Assembly: GCA_946479225.1 (NCBI GenBank)
Contig: CAMLFI010000186.1
Location: forward strand, 1 to 5,786
Direction: 5' to 3'
DNA from: an uncultured Mucilaginibacter sp.
Lineage (GTDB): Bacteria > Bacteroidota > Bacteroidia > Sphingobacteriales > Sphingobacteriaceae
DNA length: 5,786 nt
Below, one piece after another: positions 1-5,430 of the stretch. The first letter of the stretch is position 1. Each line of letters starts with the position of its first letter. A program made the translations under genes and the position numbers. The notes under the pieces are model-generated. The model was not told where the DNA came from, did no database searches, and was given only the letters and a program-made list of their open reading frames with translations.

Positions 1-22
1 TGCAGAAAAATATAGCAACAAT

Positions 23-103
23 TGCAACACTTGCAACAGCTTTTTTCGGTAATCTGTTGATATATAAACGGTTGTGGTTTTTGGCTGCAACACTTTGCAA
101 CAG
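23..103. repeat. Pair of short direct repeats (TGCAACAC motif)
   Basis: TGCAACACTTGCAACAG at 23-39 recurs as TGCAACACTTTGCAACAG at 86-103, with one extra T, 63 bases downstream. Each copy is itself a doubled TTGCAACA unit. The function is unknown; short paired repeats like this can be protein-binding sites or the remains of a coding repeat from an upstream gene. Confidence 0.55.
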
Positions 104-222
104 ACTTATTCGTCAGGATAATTAGCTGTGGGATTGGGGTAAGTTGCTGATTTACATATATGTTATAAACTGCCACTTTTTGGGCATCGCCGTTATTGGT
201 TTTCAACAGTAGTTAAGGGATA

Positions 223-280
223 ATAGATCATGGTTCTTAGTTCATGGCGTTCTTCTACTATGATCTATGAACTATCAACC
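223..280. repeat. Interlocking inverted repeats
   Basis: ATAGATCAT (223-231) is the reverse complement of ATGATCTAT (260-268). GGTTCTTAGTTCAT (232-245) pairs with ATGAACTATCAACC (267-280) at 12 of 14 positions. The two dyads overlap on the right side, so they could not form at the same time. The wording (ATGAACTATCAACCATTAACC) is degenerate simple sequence of a type often seen between Bacteroidota genes. No promoter or operator role can be assigned. Confidence 0.5.
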
Positions 281-319
281 ATTAACCACCCTTATTTGCT
301 TTTTAAAGCGCTAAAAACC

Positions 320-382
320 GTTACGTTCTTGCACGAAAACGGTACGTTCTGGCACGTTTTCGATATGTTCTGGGGTGTTTTG
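320..382. repeat. Three tandem 21-bp units (iteron-like)
   Basis: Three head-to-tail 21-base units lie at 320-340, 341-361 and 362-382. Units 1 and 2 share TACGTTCTNGCACG; unit 3 is more diverged (TATGTTCTGGGGTG). The period equals two helical turns and also seven codons, so either protein-binding iterons or a coding heptad repeat would fit. No adjacent replication or recombinase gene is visible in the window. Confidence 0.6.
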
Positions 383-476
383 CCATGCAAACAATTACTA
401 CGGAATAAACGCGCTTCGCATATCGCGTGGTGAGTCCCCCGCGCCTGGCTTGCCCCGCTCATTTGCCGCGGAGGCT

Positions 477-516
477 GTTACTTTTGGCTTGATCCAAAAG
501 TAACCAAAAAATCAAG
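477..516. other. Hairpin with pseudoknot potential (copy A)
   Basis: GTTACTTTTGG (477-487) pairs perfectly with CCAAAAGTAAC (494-504) around the six-base loop CTTGAT (488-493). The loop is the exact complement of ATCAAG at 511-516, so an H-type pseudoknot could form. In copy B the last two pairs of the stem change from GG/CC to TT/AA, so pairing is kept although sequence changed. This is direct evidence for a selected structure in RNA or single-stranded DNA, though two copies give only limited statistics. Confidence 0.6.
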
Positions 517-548
517 TCAGCAGGGAGGCTTCTTTTCGCACTGGGCCT

Positions 549-653
549 CCCGATAGCTATCGGGATCAGGAAAAACCGCGGGCTGTAAAATTTCGCCCTG
601 CTATCGCTCGCGCAGGGGCCTGCGCTTCTGCTCCAAAGCAGTCCCTATGGGAC
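549..653. repeat. Cluster of four palindromes inside repeat copy A
   Basis: Four stem-loops lie in about 100 bases: CCCGATAGCTATCGGG (549-564, perfect 16-base palindrome), GCGCAGG-GG-CCTGCGC (610-625), CTGCT-CCAA-AGCAG (628-641) and GTCCC-TAT-GGGAC (641-653). The matching part of copy B lacks them and is shorter there, so they were gained in A or lost in B. They resemble small REP-like palindromes. Confidence 0.6.
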
Positions 654-791
654 AAAAAATTACTATGCCCCTGCCTCCGCACCGGCCGGCAGTTTTACCT
701 GATTTCGCCCGAAGCTGCCCTGCTGACGGGTTCAGTTTATTAATAGTGCTGTAATCCAGTCTTGGGCAGGAGCGAAGCAATCTCTACGCCA

Positions 792-834
792 GTTGGCTAT
801 CAATAAGGCACGAGTACGCCGCACTATCGCCAAC
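792..834. other. Stem-loop just downstream of the 237-residue gene
   Basis: GTTGGC (792-797) pairs with GCCAAC (829-834), with a smaller GGC/GCC stem (807-809 and 818-820) inside the loop. It lies 26-68 bases past the stop codon of the last minus-strand gene. It has no T-tract, so it is not a classical intrinsic terminator; it could protect the transcript's 3' end or simply be part of an intergenic repeat. Confidence 0.3.
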
Positions 835-859
835 CTTGCATACTGCGTAGCCTGGCTTA

Positions 860-1573
860 CTAACCTAGCAACTTATCAGGATGTTCAAAAAGGAATTTTA
901 TCCCTTGCGATACTACTTGCTTACCTACTTCTTTAAATATATTTTTGAAAATAATCGGCCCTTCTTTCGTTATTTTAGCCAGTATTGCAGAAATCTTTTT
1001 GGCAATCCATTCTTTACTTTGTTTGCCTAATTGAGTTCTCAAATAAGCTGTTTCTTCAATAATGGAACCAATTTCAGCTATGTTCTCTACATTTTGATAT
1101 TCGATTATTTCTGTTTCGATTTTTGCTAAAAATTCATCCAAGAAATATATTTGTTTTAGATGTAAAGGCTTATTTTTATTCTCCTCATCCAAACCAGCAT
1201 CTGCTAGAAAATCGTTTTCTAAATTATTTAGAAACGGATCTTTGAAAAAAATGTCTAGATCATGTAATTCATCCAAGCAACCATGCCATATTTTGAAAAT
1301 AGCTGGAATGTCTCCCACGACACACCAAAATCGGTTACTATCAGTATTCGTTTTATTCTGTGGCTTATAGGACACCAGGAGACCCGCTTTAGCATCGAAT
1401 GACTCAATGTTAAAGTAAAACCCCGAAGTGCGGTCTTCATCAGTCATTTTTAGTAGGAATTCATCGTGGTCAACAATTTGAAATAACTTTCCGCGCGTTG
1501 AATCCAAAGAAGCGATAAAATCCCTCAATGCTTGTAAGACAACGATCGGTATATTTTTATTTATCTTTTTCAT
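860..1573 (-). CDS. Unrecognised 237-residue protein, third gene of the module
   Basis: I do not recognise this family. The start ATG (MKKINKNIPI) follows an in-frame AT-rich leader; a weak AGGA lies about 10 bases upstream. There is no signal peptide and no obvious transmembrane segment. Residues 1-110 look like a compact alpha/beta domain with aromatic-rich strands (GFYFNIESF at 51-59, RFWCVV at 81-86, IFKIWHGCLDEL at 92-103). Residues 111-137 are acidic and linker-like. From about 140 the protein appears all-helical, ending in a long amphipathic stretch rich in Lys, Ile and Phe with almost no acidic residues between 188 and 203 (WIAKKISAILAKI), then IIFKNIFKEVGKQVV and IKFLFE. Such a C-terminus could bind membrane, nucleic acid or a partner. 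It lies 81 bases after the helicase gene on the same strand and is probably co-transcribed. Regulator, partner or effector roles are all open. Confidence 0.8.
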   Translation of the reverse strand: MKKINKNIPIVVLQALRDFIASLDSTRGKLFQIVDHDEFLLKMTDEDRTSGFYFNIESFDAKAGLLVSYKPQNKTNTDSNRFWCVVGDIPAIFKIWHGCLDELHDLDIFFKDPFLNNLENDFLADAGLDEENKNKPLHLKQIYFLDEFLAKIETEIIEYQNVENIAEIGSIIEETAYLRTQLGKQSKEWIAKKISAILAKITKEGPIIFKNIFKEVGKQVVSQGIKFLFEHPDKLLG

Positions 1574-1654
1574 TATTCAAATCCTATCATACGATGTTAA
1601 TGTAGTATCTCGCCCGAAACTTAGCTCATGACTTGCAGCCTTTAAAAAGATTGT

Positions 1655-3844
1655 TTACAATACGCATTCAAAGACTCCAATCACCTTTAAATATGACACT
1701 TCATCTTCAGACAACACTATGTCTTCATAAGAAGGATCATAAGACAACGGCTTCAGATTTATAGACGCGTGGCTCCACTCGTCATTAGCAATGTTTTTCG
1801 TACTGCTATATTCTTTAACAGTATAACCTGATCCTGTATCTGGGTCTTGTATACTTGTATGCTCAACTAAAACGATCTTTCCATTTCGGGAACCGCCGCT
1901 ATATTTTCTGAAAAGACACATTGAGCCATTAGGTATGACTTTATTCATAGACTCGCCGACTACTGTACAGGCGAATAAATCTTTCGCAGCCTTATATCGA
2001 GGCGGAATTACCACCCAATCACAATCATCATTTTCTACACTCTGCAAATCACTAAAGTTTCCCGCAGCCACTTTTAGATCATAAAAAGGAACAGCGTTCT
2101 CGTAAGGGATGGCATCGGCAGAATTGATAGTCGCCTTTGGTATTTCTGTTTGATAATTCTCAATATGTTTGCCGAGATATTCTCTTAAGTTCTTATCACA
2201 TGCATACACGTAGGTTCCTTTAATACCTCGCAGCATTATTGTTTTGTAGATATTTATAATGAAATCCTTTAACTCAGCCGGATCACTTATGGAAAATTTA
2301 CCCGCCTTGTCATGGTAGTTTTCTTTTAAAATTACGATTTCATTTCTCTCTTTATCGTAGCTTATTTCGTTGCCAAATATTATACCTGAATAATTCAAAT
2401 CGTACCCTTGCGTGGTATGAATACATCCCACTTCATTTAAGGCATTAGGCGAGTTAATAAAATCCTTTGCTACACTATTCCATTTTAATGAGGTTCCATC
2501 AATTTCCATATCGAAGTCTATGCCTTCTTGTCTGGAAACCCAAGGCCATGAAAAACCGGCAATCAATCTTGCCAAACCGCTTTCTTTATCTCGGAGTTTG
2601 ATTTGCTCAACCATGTCTTTGATGGAGTTAAAAAGCACGAATTCATACTCTTTAGAATTGAAGACTTTATTTTCTGAGTTTATTTCACATTGTAAAAGTT
2701 TGTCTATGTATGCAACATATCCATTGCCACCCTTTACCCTGAATTGCGATTTTAAATATTCAATTTTTGTCGACTTCGCAGCCTTCAATTTATCAAAAGC
2801 GCTTTTTTGTACGTCTGAGGGTTTTATTGATTGGTTCTCATCATAAAATAAAATTGCCTTATCTGATTGTCTAACTACCCAATCGAGTTCGCTGCATGTG
2901 TTTTTATCAAATCCAAGTTTTTGGCAAACAACGTCAAATGGATGGAAGTAACTCCCCAAATTCACTCGTCTTCGCAGTCTGTGCGACTCGTCTACTAACA
3001 CGATGTCATAATTATCATTAGCTAAATCGGCAGGGCCAATGACCATGCTTGCAGTTAAATCCTTAACATTTTTGAAAACCTTTTTTAGCGTTTCTCTAAA
3101 AGAAGCCATAGGGACAACAAGTGCCATCCTGGGATTAGGATATCGCTTTCTTAAAGCCAAGACTATTTCAAGGATTTCGGCTTCATCTTCTCCAAATTCC
3201 CGAAAGTCAAATTCATCACTTGTAGACTTTAGTAGTTTAAATAAGAAAGTAGCCAAGATAGTCTTGCCTGTCCCTGCACCTCCTTCAACAACTACATTCT
3301 CATAAGTGTTATTAAGTAACGCTCGAAGTATTACCAATAACCCTTCCCTTTGTTCATGATTAAGACTTTTGTAAGGGGAGTATTTGAATAGATCTGAGTT
3401 GTTTATATGTCTGAGAGAATGCTTCGTTATTCCTTCAGCCCTAAGTTTATCCCAGATTGAAGTGAAAATATCCCAGTAAACCTCTTTTTTTTGGTAATAG
3501 TTGTGGTTTGCTAATCCAAGATTGGCATTCATCAATTTATATTGACCGTCTCCCGAAATGTATTTTATTAAGTTAGACTCAATATCTAACGTAGCTGATT
3601 TGTTAAATTTCTCGCTACTAATCAGGTGAACTACAGATAACTTCTTTTTAGCATCACTTTTTAAATGATTAGTAAGTCTTGCATAGGTGTCTGTTGTTTC
3701 GCCAACATATGCTTCTTTGGTGTAACCGTCGCTTAATATGTATACTATCGGCCAAAGGTCTTTAGCCGTATGTGAGTTTTGAAAGTCGTTAAATAAATGC
3801 GGATTAAAGTCGTACCGTTTTATTTCAAAGTTATTTAATATCAT
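1655..3844 (-). CDS. GIY-YIG nuclease / DUF2075 helicase / S24 (LexA-like) protease fusion
   Basis: This 729-residue protein has three domains. (1) GIY-YIG nuclease, ~31-117: IVY (33-35) and YVG (46-48) stand for GIY and YIG, with Arg56 and Glu89 in the catalytic places. (2) P-loop helicase of the DUF2075/Schlafen-like type, ~160-560: Walker A GGAGTGKT (188-195), Walker B IVLVDESHR (281-289), FYDENQS (333-339), SQFR (366-369), GCIHTTQGYD (473-482), and IMLRGIKGTYVYACD (536-550). (3) S24 peptidase, ~588-729: VGESMNKVIPNGS with Ser632, and YTVKEY with Lys677 as general base. VAAG at 592-595 matches the Ala-Gly cleavage sequence of E. coli LexA, with spacing (37 and 45 residues) close to LexA's. 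There is no helix-turn-helix, so it is unlikely to be a repressor. The ATG overlaps the MazG stop codon (ATGA), implying coupled translation. Domain identities are seen in the sequence; damage-triggered self-cleavage and a defence role are inferred. Confidence 0.92.
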   Translation of the reverse strand: MILNNFEIKRYDFNPHLFNDFQNSHTAKDLWPIVYILSDGYTKEAYVGETTDTYARLTNHLKSDAKKKLSVVHLISSEKFNKSATLDIESNLIKYISGDGQYKLMNANLGLANHNYYQKKEVYWDIFTSIWDKLRAEGITKHSLRHINNSDLFKYSPYKSLNHEQREGLLVILRALLNNTYENVVVEGGAGTGKTILATFLFKLLKSTSDEFDFREFGEDEAEILEIVLALRKRYPNPRMALVVPMASFRETLKKVFKNVKDLTASMVIGPADLANDNYDIVLVDESHRLRRRVNLGSYFHPFDVVCQKLGFDKNTCSELDWVVRQSDKAILFYDENQSIKPSDVQKSAFDKLKAAKSTKIEYLKSQFRVKGGNGYVAYIDKLLQCEINSENKVFNSKEYEFVLFNSIKDMVEQIKLRDKESGLARLIAGFSWPWVSRQEGIDFDMEIDGTSLKWNSVAKDFINSPNALNEVGCIHTTQGYDLNYSGIIFGNEISYDKERNEIVILKENYHDKAGKFSISDPAELKDFIINIYKTIMLRGIKGTYVYACDKNLREYLGKHIENYQTEIPKATINSADAIPYENAVPFYDLKVAAGNFSDLQSVENDDCDWVVIPPRYKAAKDLFACTVVGESMNKVIPNGSMCLFRKYSGGSRNGKIVLVEHTSIQDPDTGSGYTVKEYSSTKNIANDEWSHASINLKPLSYDPSYEDIVLSEDEVSYLKVIGVFECVL

Positions 3845-4170
3845 AACTCGTTATACTTTTTGGCACTTCCTTTTGCTTTATCTACAGGGTATTTGGCATT
3901 GTTTTTCTCAATCTTATTAACCACAATCTCATTTATATCAAGATTATATTTATCCGCAAGCAGTAAAGCATAACCAATTACATCCGCTAACTCATCTTTC
4001 ACCTTCTCCAGATTAGCTTCTTCCGCTTTTTTCCAAAGAAATAGTTCATTGAGTTCGGATGCTTCAATTGACAAAGCCAACGCTAAATCTTTAGCATTGT
4101 GGAATTGAGCCCAATCACGTTCGTCTCTGAAATCTGTTAAACGTTTGATAAGATCTTGCCAGTCCTTCAT
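3841..4170 (-). CDS. MazG-like nucleotide pyrophosphohydrolase
   Basis: This small all-alpha NTP pyrophosphohydrolase of the MazG/dCTPase type would cleave a (d)NTP to the monophosphate and pyrophosphate; the substrate cannot be told from sequence. Numbered from MKDWQDL (109 residues), the metal-binding signature is present: EASE (Glu36, Glu39) on one helix and ELAD (Glu60, Asp63) on the next. The segment RDERDWAQFHNAKDLALALSIEA is typical of the family, and the length is normal for the single-domain form. I chose the ATG at 4170 because the family conventionally begins just before the W-x-x-L helix. An in-frame ATG at 4176 and a TTG at 4206 would add 2 or 12 residues (MRTFPNIIQLMI) with no family resemblance. 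The stop codon overlaps the start of the nuclease-helicase gene by four bases, so the two are translated together. It may lower or sanitise nucleotide pools during stress or infection; that is inference. Confidence 0.9.
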   Translation of the reverse strand: MKDWQDLIKRLTDFRDERDWAQFHNAKDLALALSIEASELNELFLWKKAEEANLEKVKDELADVIGYALLLADKYNLDINEIVVNKIEKNNAKYPVDKAKGSAKKYNEL

Positions 4171-4202
4171 AATCATTAGTTGAATGATATTGGGAAAAGT
4201 AC

Positions 4203-4237
4203 GCAAAAGGTTTGAAATATTTATTTCTGCTTTTTGC
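4203..4237. promoter_or_regulatory. Nested inverted repeat upstream of the MazG gene, possible operator
   Basis: GAAATA-TT-TATTTC (4214-4227) is a perfect 6-2-6 dyad. It sits almost concentrically inside GCAAAA (4203-4208) and TTTTGC (4232-4237). The structure lies 33-67 bases before the ATG at 4170, between the GC-rich repeat and the module, where a promoter would be expected. It could be a repressor site. No clear Bacteroidota -33/-7 promoter (TTTG, TAnnTTTG) could be placed. If translation really begins at the TTG at 4206, the left arm would touch the coding region. Confidence 0.3.
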
Positions 4238-4241
4238 TAAA

Positions 4242-4340
4242 GGGCCGCCCCTGCGTTAGCGATAGCAACGTATACCGGCCATAGCGCCTAAGGCCTGCAG
4301 GCGTATGAGTGGATAGCGCGGCCCATAGGGAACGCCATTG
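4242..4340. repeat. Dispersed repeat, second family, copy 1 (downstream of Fic gene)
   Basis: This block starts 5 bases past the Fic stop codon and shares three segments with 5222-5378: a 28-base core (4253-4280 against 5226-5253, one mismatch), GTATGAGTGGATAGCGCGG (4303-4321), and AACGCCATTG (4331-4340). Its ends are complementary (GGGCCGC at 4242-4248, GCGGCCC at 4318-4324), and the core contains a small hairpin CGTT(A)GC-GATA-GCAACG. As the first structure after the Fic gene it may end or stabilise that transcript. Confidence 0.75.
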
Positions 4341-4345
4341 GTTGC

Positions 4346-5137
4346 TTACCTATTCAACTCCAACGCCCCCGGCAACATCAGCAAAAAAGGCAGTGCTTTG
4401 TCATAATCCAGCTCATTATAAAATATCCCCAACCGGTTAAGGTTTTTATAATAAAGCGCTACGTGGGTATAGTAGTTCAGTTCGGATTGTAAAAACCATG
4501 CTTTAGGTCCTAGTTTTTGGGCTATGAACCATTTCTCTAACAAGCGCCCGGCCCGGCCGTTGCCATCGTCAAAAGGGTGGATGCATACAAATATTAAATG
4601 TATAAAAGCGGCAAAGTAAAAAACTTCGGCGTGGGTAAGCTGCTTTGCGGTAAGTAAATCGATATCATGCCAAAGGGTGGGTAACAAATTTTTTAACAGG
4701 TGCGGGGCTGCGGCCTCAAACTGTATGCGCCCGGTTTGGTGCTCCATTACCACCATGTTGCCGCTGCGCAATACCCCCTGCTTGTTTGGTGGTAATAGGT
4801 GTGCGGTGATTAAACAGTGCGTGTTTAAAAAGTTAGCAGCATTTAACGGGTTTTGCTGCGCAAACAGGTAAGCCTGGTAAAGGTCGTTGGGTTTTTGTAC
4901 CAGATCAGGCTGATAATCTGTGTTCAGCATTTTATGTTTCAGATAGCTGTCTACTTCCATTTGCTCGCCCTCAATACGTGAAGATGCGATTGCGGATATG
5001 GATGTGTAAAAGCTAAATGAGGGAGTAGAGGTTTCGGCATCTTTTAATGCTTCAAATTGTGTTTGCAGCGAGGCACTTACTTGTTGTTTATACTGCTCAA
5101 GCAAATGGGTAGGTATAATTTTTAGTGCTGCTGTCAT
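4346..5137 (-). CDS. Fic family protein (class II, probable AMP transferase)
   Basis: This 263-residue protein belongs to the Fic/DOC fold, whose members usually move AMP from ATP onto a hydroxyl side chain of a target protein. The complete active-site motif HPFDDGNGRAGR is at 187-198, with His187 as catalytic base, Asp191 for metal, and Arg195/Arg198 for phosphates. An N-terminal inhibitory motif S-x-x-x-E-G (Ser52 to Gly57, Glu56 as the blocking glutamate) marks it as a class II, self-inhibited Fic protein. RSGN at 124-127 and the helix before the motif also fit. The C-terminus (200-263) is helical and short; no winged-helix DNA-binding domain is seen, and the target is unknown. The ATG at 5137 gives a normal N-terminus. 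It is flanked on both sides by copies of one repeat family and separated by ~175 bases from the MazG gene, so it is probably a separate unit. It could form part of a toxin-like system, but no antitoxin partner gene is present beside it. Confidence 0.93.
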   Translation of the reverse strand: MTAALKIIPTHLLEQYKQQVSASLQTQFEALKDAETSTPSFSFYTSISAIASSRIEGEQMEVDSYLKHKMLNTDYQPDLVQKPNDLYQAYLFAQQNPLNAANFLNTHCLITAHLLPPNKQGVLRSGNMVVMEHQTGRIQFEAAAPHLLKNLLPTLWHDIDLLTAKQLTHAEVFYFAAFIHLIFVCIHPFDDGNGRAGRLLEKWFIAQKLGPKAWFLQSELNYYTHVALYYKNLNRLGIFYNELDYDKALPFLLMLPGALELNR

Positions 5138-5221
5138 TAGTGTATAGTTGGGCGTGGGTATTCATTCAAAACTAATTAAAACTTCGGTATTTGTGAGGAG
5201 GATGGTGAAACTTATGGTGGT

Positions 5222-5378
5222 GCCCGCGTTAGCGATAGCAACGGATACCGGCCCTTTTTAGTTGGCAGTTTGAAATTGGCAGTGTGCAGTAGGATTTTGC
5301 AACTAAAAAAATGTGGCTAAGGCCTTGCGCAGTATGAGTGGATAGCGCGGGCCGCTTCTATCAGCGGCAACGCCATTG
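5222..5378. repeat. Dispersed repeat, second family, copy 2 (upstream of Fic gene)
   Basis: This is the partner of 4242-4340, in the same orientation and 85 bases before the Fic start codon. It shares the 28-base core (5226-5253), GTATGAGTGGATAGCGCGG (5332-5350) and AACGCCATTG (5369-5378). Its ends pair as GCCCGCG (5222-5228) with CGCGGGC (5346-5352), a different sequence from copy 1 but again complementary. It is longer than copy 1 mainly because of the segment at 5255-5309. Confidence 0.75.
5255..5309. repeat. 55-bp segment with 10-bp inverted ends inside repeat copy 2
   Basis: TTTTTAGTTG (5255-5264) and CAACTAAAAA (5300-5309) are perfect inverted repeats enclosing 35 bases with an internal TTGGCAGT doublet (5262-5269 and 5277-5284). 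Copy 1 has only about 7 bases between the matching shared segments. It could be a tiny inserted element or a variable loop of the repeat. No target-site duplication is evident. Confidence 0.5.
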
Positions 5379-5430
5379 AGGTAAAATTGTGCATGGGGTT
5401 GCCTTTCGCTTCGTTAGGTCCGACGCTTTT

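Larger units (their letters stand above)
1..446. other. Gene-poor left flank with short repeats
   Basis: No convincing gene is seen in these 446 bases on either strand. The stretch holds a duplicated TGCAACAC-TTGCAACAG motif (23-39 and 86-103), a 10-bp palindrome ACATATATGT (154-163), a group of interlocking inverted repeats around 223-280, and three tandem 21-bp units at 320-382. Short open frames cross it, but their predicted peptides are low-complexity and dictated by the repeats. It may be the decayed edge of an older mobile or accessory segment; that is inference only. Confidence 0.5.
447..728. repeat. Complex intergenic repeat, copy A (left)
   Basis: This 282-base GC-rich block aligns along its length with 5431-5684 in the same orientation. 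The first ~90 bases are nearly identical and the rest is punctuated by insertions and deletions. Shared landmarks are GGCTTGCCCCGCTCATTTGC, a GTTAC stem-loop followed by AATCAAGTCAGCAG, CGGGCTGTAAA, AAAAAATTACTATGCCCC, GTTTTACCTG, and CGAAGCTGC ending at GCTGACG. Copy A carries extra palindromes between 549 and 653 that copy B lacks. With copy B it brackets all four genes. It looks like a dispersed non-coding repeat of the host genome rather than an insertion sequence: no transposase or clean terminal repeats are seen. Confidence 0.85.

Noticed and set aside
2..52. Possible C-terminal end of a gene entering from the left (plus strand)
   Set aside because: Two frames are open from the edge (ending at 52 and near 123), both dominated by the GCAACA repeat, so neither can be chosen or supported.
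230..433. 67-residue open frame on the plus strand
   Set aside because: It runs over the inverted repeats and the 21-bp tandem units, its residue make-up is unlike a real protein, and no ribosome-binding or family signal supports it.
447..728. CRISPR array or insertion sequence in the repeat-rich flank
   Set aside because: There are no regularly spaced identical repeats with unique spacers, no transposase frame and no target duplication.
1255..1440. 61-residue minus-strand frame inside the 237-residue gene
   Set aside because: It is an out-of-frame shadow of the larger gene.
1574..1654. Independent promoter or terminator between the helicase and 237-residue genes
   Set aside because: No convincing stem-loop with a T-tract and no clear -33/-7 pair was found in these 81 bases.
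1655..2080. S24 domain as sign that the protein is a phage-type repressor
   Set aside because: There is no helix-turn-helix in the protein; the rest is nuclease and helicase.
2520..2846. 108-residue plus-strand frame opposite the helicase gene
   Set aside because: It is antisense to a gene with clear domain motifs and has no recognisable content of its own.
3039..3305. 88-residue plus-strand frame opposite the helicase gene
   Set aside because: It is an antisense shadow, covering the Walker A/B region of the real gene.
4677..4871. 64-residue plus-strand frame opposite the Fic gene
   Set aside because: It is an antisense shadow, with Cys- and Arg-rich composition typical of reversed coding sequence.
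5138..5212. Bacteroidota-type promoter in front of the Fic gene
   Set aside because: On the minus strand a TTTTG is followed about 20 bases later by TATACACT, which matches TAnnTTTG too poorly to call.
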